A stretch of 64,000 nt of DNA, from the NCBI GenBank assembly GCA_002286855.1, contig NRSV01000017.1:227475-291474 (forward strand). Direction: 5' to 3'. Within the stretch, counting starts at the first letter, position 1. Each line of letters opens with the position of its first letter. The notes under the pieces were generated by a model. It was not told the DNA's origin. It was given only the letters and a program-made list of their open reading frames with translations, and did not search any database. The translations under genes were made by a program, and so were the position numbers. Positions 10,756 to 22,944 of this stretch are shown here, in pieces. The DNA comes from Bipolaris cookei (lineage: Eukaryota; Ascomycota; Dothideomycetes; Pleosporales; Pleosporaceae).

Positions 10756-13239
10756 AGAACGATCAAGTCTTCAACGACCTACCTATATACTATTTCTAAG
10801 GAGCCTTCAACACTAGCCTCACCGTCCCCATCAAATATCATGAGACCAGATTCAAAGTCTCTTACACCATCTCCTATCCCCACGTCATCACCCACTCCTA
10901 TTTAATATCACGAACCTTCAGATGAGTTCGTACAGGGCGGTATTACGTACGTGAAACGTGGAATAATTGCATAGAAGGATTTCCGTCAAGGTACACCACA
11001 CATCTGGAAGTATGGATTCCAATACATACAAGATAGTGATAAGAAAGAGGTGTATTACTGCCATGAGTGCAGGATTTGGAAGAGCAAGCAAGAGTTGTTT
11101 GTCATCAATGGCACTTCTAGGATCCGGCATCACCTGGAACAGAATCACCGTATTGATCCCCAGAGTGGCATCAATAGAAAGAGTTCTATACGAAAGTCTA
11201 CAATCGACTAGCAAAAGGAGGGGGCTGCTTCTAGCATCTTTTTTCGGAAGGAGTCAGTGGAGAATTTTAAAGAGCTTTTAATTTGTTGGATTGTGTACTG
11301 CCATATTGCCTTCTTTCAATTGGAGAACCGGTACTTTTGTGAACTACTCCTCTTTTTTAAGTCCGGCGCTACTCAACCACCTCCCGAAGGTAGCGAGGAC
11401 TATCCAGAGCTGGGTGATGAATGCCTTCATATCAAAGAAGCAACCGCTTAAGGAAGACCTATACCATTCGCGGAGTGGGATCTCCATCTCCTTTGATCTC
11501 TGGACTTACTAAACCCTTATACTATCCCGGGAGTCGTCGCTATGTGGATTGACGCTACCGGCATACAACATATTACCGCTTTAGGTATGCGACGTACACA
11601 TGGCAAAAACACTGGGGAAATCTTAGATCGGTGGTCCTTGAATTGCTGAAAGAATACGATATTGGCGGAGATCAGATTGGATACTTCATGCTGGATAATG
11701 CCTCGTCAAATGATACCGCTGTTGAGTTTACACTCTAGGATCTCTGCCGATGGATAAATTCAAAACAATGTCGCCATTGCCGGCTGCGTTGGTTGGGCCA
11801 TGTCATCAACCTCTGTTGCCAGGCGCTCTTCATGGGCTGAAACTATGAGAAGTATCTTGCGAAGTTGGAGAAGCATCATGGAACGTGGCGACTATACGAA
11901 GGTGGAAGAGCTCTGGAAGAAGTTCGGATGTTTAGGTCGTCTTCACAACCTGGTGCGATACATCAGGCTTACTCCACAACGGCGTGAGGAGTTTGCTACA
12001 ATCATTATCGGCGGAGGTCTTTCACAATTCGACGGACTTGAGCTTATCCAAGACAATTCGACCCGCTGGAACTCATGGTTTCATTTGATTACACATGCAT
12101 TGAACGTTCGTGAACGTTTAGAGCTCTTATCGGCTCGTCATGTACCTGGAAAGGGCTCTCTAGGGATTGCGAACTTTAAGCTTGATGGACAGCACTAGTT
12201 CGAGGTTGGAAAGATTAAAATCACTCTCAAACACTCCTATGCTGCAACTTTGCTTTCTGAAGGTAAGAAGAGGTCACTTGCGGACTGGTTCTCAACCTTG
12301 GACTGCCTTCTCCGGGAGATAGGCGAGACGAAAGATCACTATCACGACATCCACACTGAGGATGATAACAACTTTACGTGGAAGTACCTTCAAGGCTGCG
12401 CTGATGCTGCTTGGGTAAATTGCGCTGAATATTATAACAACCAGCAGCTGAATTGGCAAAATCAATTCCCTGAAGATACTGACCTTCCACCTGCAAATTA
12501 TGCGGCTCAAATCCTCGGTCCATATCGCAAGTGGGTGTGGTTTAGGCAAGAGTGGGTTCTTCAGGGCGACGAAGAGAAGAAAAGGTGGTTTGACAACGCA
12601 CAATCAGTGGTAAAACACCTCTGGGAGACAGAGTATAAGGGAAGGTGCCCTGTCAAGATGCTGCTACCACCAGCCAGAAAGGCGAGAGATCCCGATCTAG
12701 CATTTGATCGCCAGCGGGAACATAAGCGCATTCGAATAAACGCTCCAGTTTCTGCAACTGATTTGTATGAACAGTACATCTCTACTGACCGGCTTCATGA
12801 CGAAGAGGCAGGTTGCGATGAAGCTGTTGCGTACTGGCTATCTCGCTACGACTCTCAAAGAGATCTCGCTCGCCTCGCTCTAGACACGTTTGCGATCTCG
12901 CCCATGTCGGATGAATGCGGACGTCTTTCCAGTAGCGCAAGCTCACAATAGTCGATCGCCGTGGTAGGGTGAAGGCAGATATTATAGAGGCATGTGAGTG
13001 TCTCTGGGCCTGGTATGGAAAGCCCCAAGCTGGGGGAAACAGCGATATCGAGGATAGTGAGAACGAAGACGACTGGGTTGATAGTAGTAAAATACATTTC
13101 CTCGGCTTCCTTCCTTTCTTCAGCCTCATTCTTGGCGCTCTTGTTGGTCGGACCGGTCCTTATGTAAGCACCTGGTCTGATCCGATCTGGTCTGGTCTGG
13201 TGGTACAGACTAGACAAGACCAGACCATTTCGATCACTG
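10610..13239 (+). mobile_element. hAT-family DNA transposon, decayed
   Basis: Ends at a terminal CACTG (13235-13239) after GGTCTG/GGACC-rich subterminal repeats. Related GGTCGGATCGGTCT and GGACCGGTCC repeats lie at 10620-10656, indicating the 5' end, but a clean CAGTG terminus and an 8-bp target duplication could not be found. The 3' 500 bp is nearly the same as the fragment at 3600-4134. Confidence 0.6.
10918..13085 (+). pseudogene. hAT transposase with BED finger, decayed
   Basis: Frames in order give a BED-type zinc finger (YYCHECRIWKSKQ...HHLEQNH) near 11055-11150, an RNase H-fold region (ISISFDLWT near 11490, YFMLDNASSND near 11690, GHVINL near 11800), the WNSWFHL segment near 12070, and the C-terminal dimerisation domain (YEQYISTDRLHDEEAG to FAISPMSDEC). 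The last part is frameshifted and then encodes RVKADIIEACECL. Several stops and frameshifts make it inactive. Confidence 0.75.
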
Positions 13240-13535
13240 GGCGTCCCAGCACGCTTGGATTGACGTTACATGGACTTGCATTTCCTCTTTGGCAATTAAA
13301 ACTGTAATATGACATCTCTTAGTAAAAAAAAAGTCTCCAAAATCACTTCAACCATTCGTATTCCCTCAGTGAGGTGATACAAGTCACACATACAGTCGAA
13401 GCTTGCACGCGAACAAGAATAATTTCCATTGTTCAGTGTGGCAATCACTAATGAAATGAACGCACGTCTAAAATAGTAAGATAACTATCTTACATCGAAA
13501 AGAATACCACATCACAATACGCGTCCAAAATCCAT

Positions 13536-15374
13536 CTACCACACATGACCTTTGGACTGCTTTATATCCTTGACATTGATATTCTTCCAAAGGAAGATAC
13601 CCACAGCAGCAAGGACCCAGAGTCCCGTAGCAATCGACAGCAGCCTCTTAAACGCATCTTCATACGCGTGTTGAATCGCGAGACGCGTTGGCGATCCCAT
13701 GGGAAACGAGAGCTGCGTCGTGATATCACTGTAGATCATAACAAGGTTAGGCAAATCGTCCGCAGGTAGATACTGCATCAAGCGCGATGGGAGAATGTCC
13801 GTCCAGACAGATGCGGCAATAGTGTAACCAATTGCGCTACCAATGTTACCAAAGATGCTAACAATAGCGAGCATGGACGCGACGTTGTCATGGGAACCAG
13901 AGGATAAAATTGCAATTTCGTCGGTGATGATAAGTAGACCTTGCGAGATGGAGATGAAGAGGAAACACATAACGATGTAGCCAATGTTGCCTGGAGCGAG
14001 AAAGTGAATCATCAAGCCTTGGCCGAGGATGCTCAGGGGGAGGCCGACTACAATGGAAATGAGCTTGAAATGACCTGTCCGGTGAATTATATAACCAGCG
14101 GAAAGAGCGACAAGCACATTCAGGACAGTGAATGACTGGGTGACGTAGCTTGCGTTCTTGACGCTTAGCCCCTGGACAACCTGGAGGTATGATCCAAAAT
14201 AACTGTTCCAGACAAAGTAGCTCGCAAAGAGAGAGGTACAGAGGAGACAGGCGCCGAGGACGGTTCGATCCCGGAGAAGTCTATATGGAAGAAAGCAGAC
14301 GGGGGCGAAGAATTTCTCCCAAATGACGAACAAGATCATGAGAACGATACCGACGACTAGCATGCTCACAACTAGTGGCGATGACCAGCCTCTACCCTGG
14401 GTGGTATACAGGTTGAAAGGCAGGAGGAACAAGCCGACACCAGCCGAGAGCAAAGTAAGACCGATAGCGTCAAATTCGCGGCTGTAGTGCAGGATGGACT
14501 GCAGTGCACTGCGACCACTGTTGCGCTCAGGGATGAGACCAAGACGTTGTGCCTTGTGGTAGTTGCTGAGAAGAAGGCCATACAGTGGCAGAACAACGGC
14601 TGGTATGAGGATGCAGAACATACCAAAAGCCCACCGCCATCCAGGTCCCCCGAGAAATCCTTCGGCCACAGGTCCAGCTATCCAACCAGTGATCAAAGCC
14701 GTCGTGTTCATGAGGGCCTGCATCAGTCCTCGGTTTTTCAGCTTCGTCGTGTCGGCAATGAAGACAGACATGATGTATTGAATGCCATTATTGCCAACTG
14801 TATGGAAAATCATGGCAGCAGCATAGGCTTCCACTCCGTTGCAAGCAGCCATCATGATCAATCCTATGGTTCCGAGGCCCAGACAAAATAGGAGACCGGG
14901 GGGACGACCGAAGACATCGATGACTTTGGCAATGGTGAGATTGGTAACACCACCAATCACACTGCTCAGAATACTGACAGTGGGCGTGAGCGAGTGGGCG
15001 AAGAAGGCTGAAGTGACATAGGGCAATAGTGCAAGTGCGGTGCCTCCGAGTAGTGTCTCGGCGAAGTAGATCAGCCAGAGCATGATGTATGCTACGATAA
15101 GACTTGTCTTTGTCCACGCCATCGTGGTAGCCTCGATGGCCTGGACACCAGCCTGAGCATCAGGATTCGGATGCTCCTCATGGCTGTCGTCGTTGGAGGG
15201 CGAGTTCGATGAGTGTTCCGAACTAACAATATGCGGCCCGCCATCCTTTGCCTCGTCTGCATCGGCAGACATTGTAGAGGTTGGCGACAAGAGAGGCTCC
15301 TCAACAGAGATGCGAGAGTGAGAAGAGGAATAGGACTCCTGCAAGTAAAACGGGGATGAGGAGGTGTAGACCAT
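13536..15374 (-). CDS. Siderophore-type major facilitator transporter
   Basis: Encodes 612 aa if started at 15374, or 578 aa from the inner ATG at 15272. An acidic Ser-rich cytosolic N-terminus is followed by about 14 membrane helices. The frame has the layout of the siderophore-iron transporter (SIT/ARN/Mir) branch: a first helix TSLIVAYIMLWLIYFAETLL, KVIDVFGRPPGLL in the helix 2-3 loop, and ITDEIAILSSGSHDNVASMLAIVS late in the protein. It sits 0.6 kb downstream of the isocyanide synthase on the same strand. Two copper-response-like octamers lie upstream (15419-15426, 15544-15551), which argues against the longer in-frame start at 15590 because that would place them in coding sequence. The substrate could be a metal chelate or the isocyanide product. 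Family is firm; substrate is not known. Confidence 0.85.
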   Translation of the reverse strand: MVYTSSSPFYLQESYSSSHSRISVEEPLLSPTSTMSADADEAKDGGPHIVSSEHSSNSPSNDDSHEEHPNPDAQAGVQAIEATTMAWTKTSLIVAYIMLWLIYFAETLLGGTALALLPYVTSAFFAHSLTPTVSILSSVIGGVTNLTIAKVIDVFGRPPGLLFCLGLGTIGLIMMAACNGVEAYAAAMIFHTVGNNGIQYIMSVFIADTTKLKNRGLMQALMNTTALITGWIAGPVAEGFLGGPGWRWAFGMFCILIPAVVLPLYGLLLSNYHKAQRLGLIPERNSGRSALQSILHYSREFDAIGLTLLSAGVGLFLLPFNLYTTQGRGWSSPLVVSMLVVGIVLMILFVIWEKFFAPVCFLPYRLLRDRTVLGACLLCTSLFASYFVWNSYFGSYLQVVQGLSVKNASYVTQSFTVLNVLVALSAGYIIHRTGHFKLISIVVGLPLSILGQGLMIHFLAPGNIGYIVMCFLFISISQGLLIITDEIAILSSGSHDNVASMLAIVSIFGNIGSAIGYTIAASVWTDILPSRLMQYLPADDLPNLVMIYSDITTQLSFPMGSPTRLAIQHAYEDAFKRLLSIATGLWVLAAVGIFLWKNINVKDIKQSKGHVW

Positions 15375-15418
15375 ATTCCAGCCAACTAGGAGTCCTTTTA
15401 AAAAGATGGTCTTGGGTT

Positions 15419-15426
15419 TGAGCAAA
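15419..15426 (-). promoter_or_regulatory. Mac1-type copper element TTTGCTCA
   Basis: An exact match on the minus strand to the Mac1 consensus TTTGC(T/G)C(A/G), 45 bp upstream of the 15374 start codon of the MFS gene. Sequence match only. Confidence 0.45.
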
Positions 15427-15543
15427 TAAGCGAAAGGGGAGGGGCGCTTGACATAGCTGTAGGATAGTGAAGTGGGGCGAAGAAATGGATACAAGCCAAG
15501 GGATATGCAAGCGCGGCGCAGTGGGTCCCCATGTTGGTAGGAA

Positions 15544-15551
15544 TGAGCACA
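15544..15551 (-). promoter_or_regulatory. Copper element-like TGTGCTCA
   Basis: An exact TGTGCTCA octamer on the minus strand, 170 bp upstream of the 15374 start codon and in the same orientation as the site at 15419. This octamer is the variant reported for the Aspergillus fumigatus Mac1 orthologue. Confidence 0.45.
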
Positions 15552-16006
15552 TTTGCGACTGTTGTGGCGCAAACCCCTGCTCATGCGCATGTATGTGGTG
15601 AGCCGGCTTAGTTACGGCCGGAAACGTGCCTGACTTCTATCCTGCGCCGTGCCTCGCCTATTGTTCATGAGGTAAAGATTGGCCGGTGATGTGCTTACTC
15701 CCGAGTTTCGTGGTGACCCTTACTGTACGCCTGACGGGGCGTCGCCTACGATAAGCTGGTGGTCAGCTTTCCCCGGGCTTCCCCCCTCCAAAGCTTGACT
15801 ATCTTGCTCTCTCAATTCATATTGCGACAATATATTTTGCATACAAAAATCACCCAAAGAGAAAAGAAGTGCATAATCTGAAATCTGAAGTACTCTACAG
15901 TGTAGGGCGCGGTGAAACTATCCGAAATGCAAGTTGAAAAGTATGGAAAACAAATATCAGCCTGTGTAATCCTGCCGTTCATCACTATGAATCCAGCACC
16001 TCTGCA

Positions 16007-19000
16007 CTAGCAACTGGCCACATCGACCAGGTGTGCGTACTTTGTGAACTCCTCGTCACGTGCAAGCATTTCCCGTTCCTCAGGGAAGGTACCCAACGCC
16101 AACTCCACTCCACCATCCGCCTTCAGTGGATATACTACCAGAAACCGAAATCTTCCGCTGCCTCGTTCAAGTTGAGGCCTCATTGTCTCTGGGGAGCCGC
16201 CATTAGCGAAGTAGCGACCACCAAAACTAATCTCGCTCATCTGAAACAGCATCATATTGGAAATCATGGCGTGCATGTGGTCGAGACCCATGTTGGCCGT
16301 AGAAAACCTGGAGTGATCTGGCAGTGATTGCAGCAGAGTGAAAGCATCATGTACTAACGAAGGCGTCATACGCGCTGCGGAACTACGCAACACCTGCGCA
16401 ATCCGCAGAATACTTGTTTCCTGGTCGCAAAGCTTCTCTATGGGCATGCTGGTGCGATTTAGCGTAAGCAGGCTGCCCATGTATGTAGACGGAAGCAGAG
16501 ACGAAAAGTATGGTCGACCGTCAGTGGGTAACTCCAAGATCGAACACTCGTCAGCATCAAATTCGCGGCCATTGTTCTTGGCTACAGAGTAGCGGGCCCT
16601 CAATGCTGAGCGCCAGAAGAATGCTTGAACAACGTCGCTGATGGAGGGCACAGAACTGTTGGGTCCAGACTCTCTCGTAACATCTTCTTTCAACAATTGA
16701 ACCTTCTCGGGAGGAATGAGAAACAAAGTCGTGTCCATCTTCCGCTCTGCAGCGGGCAGTGGCCATATTGAGTGCAGGGGATATTTGAGTAGCGACGTTC
16801 CCGACTCACTTTGTTGTGAAGAATTCTTTGCGAGAGCTTCATTCGATGGAACAAATGGTAAAAAGTTCCATACACTGGGGTCGATCTCCTCCACTGGTCG
16901 CACGTATCCCTCCAGTTCATGAAGAACTTCAGGGAGGTTGTGATTGAAGCTCTCTGCATCGAACCAGTCGCAGGAGGCTGAGGCATCCCCTTGCAGATTC
17001 TTACAGTTCTCAGCCCATGCTTTGATAGCAAGGACGGCCCCAATGCCGTCTAAGCAGCAATGGTTTAGATCGACAGCCAGAATGCATCCGCCCTTGACAA
17101 AGTTGGCTTGTGCAACAAGTATGTCTGCGGGTAGTTGTGGGAAGGTATCTTGTCTCAACACCTGCTCATCCCTGAAGGCGGATGGTACGAATCCGCCATC
17201 TCGCAGACTCTCAAAAGATGGAAGTTCGTCGCTCAGATCCTTGAATACTAGACGTTCACGCGCTGGAGAGCCAAAAGGTGGGATTGAAACGCAAAGATCC
17301 CCTTTTGTGAAGCCAACTTCTTGCTCTGAGCATTCTATCATTTTACCTCCAAGAGCAGGGATAAGCTCCAGAGTCTTGTCGAGTCCCGCCTGCAAATTGG
17401 CAAAAGTCTCCTCAATGGTTGCATCTGTGCGAAGAGGGAAGTAAAACATGAGTCCCATGTAGTGGTTAGGATTGACGTAGTCGAAAGGATTTAGTTTAAA
17501 AGACTGATGTGCTTTACGCCGCGCGAGTAACTGCTGCATCTTTGCTTGTTGACTATGCACCTGTTGCTTCGTAACGGCAATGCCTTCTTCTTCAGCTATC
17601 ATTGACTCAAGCGCAGCGTTGAACTTTGCTAGAGTAGGGTTTGCATAGAGATGGCGGGGAGCGAGTTTGCTCAAGCCCTTGGTCGCTGCTCGGATCGCAT
17701 TGACGGCTGCTGATACTCCAAGCGAGTCGAGGCCAAGTGCAAAAAAGTCATCGTCGACAGAGGCGTCACGGATTGCGGGTTGAGACGACGCAAGAATCTC
17801 TCGAATAGAATTCTGCATGGCCGCTGTAGAACTGGTATCAACCACGAAACTAGTCTCCTGTTCCCGAGAACTATAGAATGTCTCAATGTAGTCTTCGTAG
17901 AGCATCAAGGTAGCTTTGCGCTTGACCGTGCCTTTGTCAGTACGAACAAACGGCTTGTCCGGCTGAGCAAAAGCAACATAGTCTCGCGATAATTTCACGG
18001 TATGCCGCGACGATGACATAGATGTCTCAATATGAGACCAGATACCCTCTGACATTTCTTCGCTCTTCAAGAAAGGGTCTTTCAACTCTATGAGGAGACC
18101 AGCTTGAGCTTTGTTGCTGCCCACAACCAGACATCCATTGATCGCAGGGTGCGTGGAAATGAGAGCCTCGATTTCAAGAGGCAAAATCTTGTATCCGTTG
18201 GACAAGATGATCAGATCATCGTTACGACCATTGAAAGCCCATAGGTTTGGCTTCTCAGGATGTTGTCGGTACAAGTCCTTGAAATTTACAAAGGACTTGT
18301 CAGGGAATGTGTGAAAGATACCCTGAAACAAGGATGCATGCTCGTTGCGGTATACCCAGTGCTCGAAAACCCCTGGCTCTACTTCCTTGAACTCGAATCC
18401 AGAGTAAGGATGAAAAGCAAACCAAGACCAGTCCTCTCTATCTACCACAAGGTTTCCGATGAAAAGTCCCTCCGTCGTTCCAGTTAGGTTAAGTACTCTG
18501 ATGACGTCGTTGACCTTTCCAGCACTTGAGAGAGTGACCGGACCACCAGATGCGCAGATAAACTTGGATGGTGATGACTGCAATTTGGCCAACACATCTG
18601 GTGTCTCTCCGAGCTCGTCGACAAGCGAAGGGACCATACTCCATATGTTGATTTTAGAGGATTCAATAAGTTTCTCAATCAGTGAGATATTTGGGATGAC
18701 ACCAGACGGCCCAAGCACGCAGCGAAGGCTAAAAAGGGCAGGCATCAGAATGTCCATGATGATTCCGGCGCCATGACACATGGGAAAAGAGGAGTATATC
18801 GAGTCGCCTTCCTTCCAGTCATCAGTCCAAGGGACCATGCCATCAACTGGTGGAAGTAAACGGACTGCATCCATTGTTCCAATGAGTGCGTGAGTCCACG
18901 GTATGGGCTTTGGAACGCCTGTGGAACCCGACGTGTGGAGATAGCAGAAAGGCTCAGTGGAAGCCACATCGAAAGTCTTCATGTAAGGAAATGGCTTTGT

Positions 19001-20912
19001 ACCCTTTGCATCCAAGAGTTGATCAAGTAGTGGAATCTCGAGCAACTTCATCGGACGTTTCTGTAGAACATCTTCGACAAGAGATACCAATGCCACTTCG
19101 CTTGCTTTGGCCCAGATTTGGCATTGAGTTGCTTCTAGCACGGCTAATGCTCCTTCGGCACTATTCTTAGGAGAAAGGTAAAGGGCGGCATAGCCGACTT
19201 TGACGCAGGCATAAGTGATCAGAATGTGACGTAGATCATGGGGGCCGATGTATCCAATGGGCTGAACCGATGCTGACTGCCCAACCTGTTCTTGTAGCCA
19301 CCAAGCTGTCTTGTCAACGGCTTCTACAAAAGCTTTGGCAGATATGTCTTTGAACTCTAGGGATTCGTTTGAAGCGCTTGCAATAGAGAAGACAACGCGT
19401 TCAGGATCCACTGCTGCTAGTTGGTCCATGATTTGAGGAATAAGTCTTCGCCCATATGATATCTCATCAGCATCGCTGAGTGATAGAGCTTGAGTAGGTT
19501 TGACGTTATCGCTAGGTTCACTCCAGGAAATGAGCGGTGAATGACCATGAGATGTAGGCGGAGTCGAGAAGCCGCTACGCAACGACATCGCGCTCGGAGA
19601 AGAATATCCACTCCTGGTGCCGTCAAAAAGCTTCGGAGCCTGGAGGTAACTTGCCGTTGTCTCGTTGATCTCGGAAAAGTCTGTCATTTGCGGCTGTTCT
19701 TTGAAATAGCTGGGTCGGCCATTCTCGTAGACCAGCTCGAGACGTGGGTCCTGCTGGAATTCTCCCATGGGGGCGCTAACCCATTCTCCATTGGATAACT
19801 GAGCTACGGTGCAATGCCATGGGGTAGTGTAACCTGTTCTTGTGTTCAAGAGGCTTATGGACAGTTTGTGCTCTCCAATTGATTCGTGTATCGACAGTCT
19901 GACGTGGTTTGGGAATGCTTTCTTCACTGCTCCAGCAAACGCCTAGAGTCATTGTTAGGATTACAACCTGGAAACCCTTTGCTTGAATGTGAAATCAAGA
20001 TACTTACATAGCCTCTCATGAGCATCTCCTTTGCGAGATACTTGACGTCTCTCTTGTATTGATTGCGGCCACGATTCTCTCCAGTGGTGAATATGTGCTT
20101 CAAATCTGACTCTAGAAATTTACGGTAGCCAAGATATGTTAGTTTCGTATCTGGATTGAGTGTGATTTCCTTGTCAATGTCGATATCTGGTCTTCCAAAC
20201 TCATTCAAGAGTAATCTTCTGAAGTTTGTGCAGTTGGCAACATATGTAATTTCTCGCATCTTTTCAGGCAGCGGAAAATCGAGTAGGTCTCTTAATCGGG
20301 AGAAAGAAATAGAAGTGAACTTCTTCTCCACAGCCATCTCTCGTAGAGCTTCTCCGTAAGCCCAGGTATCGCGGTCTGATATCGACAGTAGGTCTTTAAT
20401 CTACATCAGCAGGCTTCCTATGTACTATTGAGAGCTTTATTACCATTGTATGTAATGCCGTCTGAGATGATTGTTACCCTAGCTCCAGGCTTGTAGATTT
20501 GCTTGATTCTTATACACATGCTGTGCAGTCTCGAGAGAGCCAATTCTTCAGCTTTGTCGGGGAGAGAGCCAAGCACTTTGTAGACTTTGTTGGCTGACTT
20601 GAAAGGGAACGCTGGCAAACATGCTTCGACACGTTGACCTGCTTGAACAAAAGCGTCAATCATCGACAAAATATGTTCCTTCCCAGCAGCCAATCGCTCC
20701 CTTGAGTCATTAAATTTATTGAGCGCATGCTCGTGCATGATCTCAAGGATGTCATTAGATATGTTGTTCATTGGGCTTGGAGTGATGGTGACGGTTGGTT
20801 CCTCTTGTTGAAGTGATAGGCCGAGTCCGACTGAACTATCATGGCGTGTATATTGTGGAGACATTTGGCTTCGCACCAAATCGATGGGGTAACTGTCGGA
20901 TGTGCTATACAT
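16007..20912 (-). CDS. crmA-like: Isocyanide synthase-NRPS-like fusion (ICS-A-T-transferase), CrmA type
   Basis: Three exons (20912-20444, 20393-20008, 19942-16007; introns of 50 and 65 bp) give 1596 aa. Residues about 60-340 are a DIT1/PvcA isocyanide synthase: PGARVTIISDGITYND spans intron 1, then SISDRDTWAYGEAL, RLSIHESIGEHKLSISLL and TPWHCTVAQLSNGEW. After a Ser-rich linker comes an adenylation domain (about 440-960) with LHTSGSTGVPKP, GTTEG, FNGRNDDLIILSNGYKI and the A10-like KGTVKRK. A carrier domain follows with Ser near 1025 in LGLDSLG. The C-terminal transferase has an HxxxD motif (NHCCLDG, about 1246-1250), but the DFGWG-like motif is degenerate. Known family: ICS converts an amino acid to an isonitrile; A. 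fumigatus CrmA has this domain order and makes a valine isonitrile. The substrate here is inferred only. Confidence 0.9.
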
Positions 20913-21103
20913 GATTACTAATGGATGAAGTGATTCCCAAAACAGAGGGGTGATTAGATTATGTGCCTGGGCTCCTGGCGTGGTCTTAGGGCACTTTAAA
21001 CAGTTAAATAGTTTGGAAAATGGTAATGGAGAAAGAGATAAAAGAGTCACATGAGTCTCTAAATAGGGTAACAACTAGTGGCCCTTGTCAGAGCATGTGG
21101 GTT

Positions 21104-21111
21104 TGTGCTCG
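21104..21111 (+). promoter_or_regulatory. Degenerate copper element TGTGCTCG
   Basis: One mismatch from TGTGCTCA, 192 bp upstream of the ICS-NRPS start codon. Weak by itself. Confidence 0.25.
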
Positions 21112-21305
21112 TAGTTGGAACACAGAGCTCAGCGCAGGCAGAGCTGACAGTCAGTTCCCCAGTAGGCGTAATTATAGTGGCTAGGCATGTTGGTGGCCTT
21201 GTGTCTGGATGAGGCAGCAGACAATGAGAATGGGGCTCTGCTATCTGTGGCAGCATGTTCTGACATGACTATCTGACACAGGAGAGGGTACAGCAACGGC
21301 TGTGG

Positions 21306-21313
21306 TGTGCTCA
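21306..21313 (+). promoter_or_regulatory. Copper element-like TGTGCTCA
   Basis: An exact octamer 394 bp upstream of the ICS-NRPS start codon, within the shared divergent promoter. Confidence 0.45.
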
Positions 21314-22464
21314 GGGCAACATGATGCTGACTCAGTACGCATTCACCTGTTCGACAGCCAAGCTCTGAACTCAAGAATGAGAAGGTTAACAAACGAAAGA
21401 GTTGATGCATCTAGCGACAGGGAGGGGCAGATTAGTGTGGTGGTGCACCGGCTAGCTGGGATGGCAGGGTCCCTAGTCCTGACTAGTGCATGGCGGTGAT
21501 GGACACGTCGCAGTGACTTGCAACCACACTCTGATAATAGAGGAAGCTCACTGCATGCCAGCCACAAAACATGTCACTCTGACTTGTAACAACACACCAA
21601 CATCGGGGATGCGCTTGTTGTATGTGCCCGGCTGCAGTCTGACGGCCTGCAGACATCTCACCCATGTTCAGGTGGCGAAGGAAGGCCAAGCGCAGCAAGA
21701 CGATCGCGAAGCCACCAGATACACCAACGCTCCGCAGCGTTCTATTACATCTAGGCTATACACATCGGCTTAGTGGGGGCGGCGTGCTTCTTTACTTAGT
21801 CCGAGTGGATTAGTAGGTTTGGCGTCGCTTATTCTTTCCATGCTTGCCTAACGCAGTTTACTGGGGCAGATGCCCGACGCTTCTAATAAAAACATCAACC
21901 ACAAAAACTGACGACTTAAGCGGCTACTACCGGCCTGTCAGATACCATAGGGGCTTTATCATGGCCCGCCTAGTTCGGGCTGGATGTGAATAGCTCTTCG
22001 CTCTGGTACACTAAATCTCTTCAGGCATACGTATGCAGCCCATGGACCCAATATCACAAACGCTACGTGCCTCTGCCCCTCATCATGTAACAAGCACAAT
22101 CGCGGACACTGGTTCTCTAGGTGATATCTATGGTGACGAAACCAAAGACCACTTGTGGTTGGCTAATGTAGTTTCCAACAACAGGTAATGTGTTCCACAG
22201 CCCTTGCGTGTGACCCGGAAGTTCGTTCAGTCTCTGGCCAGTAGCACAATGGCGACTAACAAGTCAGGCAAACCTTTACGTTGTACAGCACACGCCACAA
22301 AACCAACACTTTTCTTCCAAGGCGTATGTAAGCATTCGGTACTGGAACCGGTTTGCATTGGCATACATCTTGGACCAACTCCGCCGTAGTCATGAAATTC
22401 CACCCGGCCCTCGCACGGGCCCATAGGGAACAGAAAGTGCGCCAGTAGAATCCAGCAGGCAAAA

Positions 22465-22488
22465 CTTGCTCACGTTGAAATGTGCTCA
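22465..22488 (+). promoter_or_regulatory. Paired copper-like elements CTTGCTCA and TGTGCTCA
   Basis: Two GCTCA-core octamers begin 16 bp apart, at 22465 and 22481. The second is an exact TGTGCTCA. They lie 457 bp upstream of the hydrolase start codon. Paired copper elements are typical of yeast Mac1 targets. Confidence 0.4.
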
Positions 22489-22944
22489 CGGCAGATGGTT
22501 GAGCTGATTTGCTTGGCGAAGGATTGTGTGATCTTGCTCGTAACTTTTCGACCTTCTACATGCGGCAGGTACTAGTTCCATCATAGGCCAAGGAGCCCAG
22601 GTCAGCGCAGATCGACTCCCTTTCCCCCACGCTTCTATTGACTGTAAGATCGCTTGCTTGTGGCGTTTGGGCGCCATGCGCAGCGGCGGACTTGCTTCTC
22701 TGACCGGTGCAACGGGCGGGCCGTTGCAAGGGACTTCGGGACCATGTCTGTCTGTTGTAAGGCTGACGCATGTCCAGCCCCCGGGTCGCGGATCCATTCA
22801 TCTAATCCACGTGTAGTCAAGATCCCTAGCCCGAGCGTTATATGCGCAAATACAACCACCTGCATATGTCGGAGAGGTACTGCACATACATGTACGTGTC
22901 CAAGCGCACATCTGCCTGTGGCTCACTAGCACCTCGTTATCGCC

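Larger units (their letters stand above)
15375..16006. other. Intergenic promoter of the MFS gene
   Basis: A 0.6-kb spacer between the 3' end of the isocyanide synthase gene and the start of the transporter gene. It holds two copper-element-like octamers and no other coding signal I can support. Confidence 0.6.
20913..22944. other. Bidirectional promoter region between the ICS-NRPS and hydrolase genes
   Basis: A 2-kb spacer between two divergent genes. It contains two exact TGTGCTCA octamers (21306, 22481), a CTTGCTCA (22465) and a TGTGCTCG (21104). The frames in it are short and unsupported, and I see no gene. Confidence 0.6.

Noticed and set aside
15375..15590. Longer in-frame start for the MFS gene at 15590
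   Set aside because: Would put both copper-like elements and a non-conserved Arg-rich stretch in the coding region.
17666..17673. TTTGCTCA octamer
   Set aside because: Within the coding sequence of the ICS-NRPS gene; chance.
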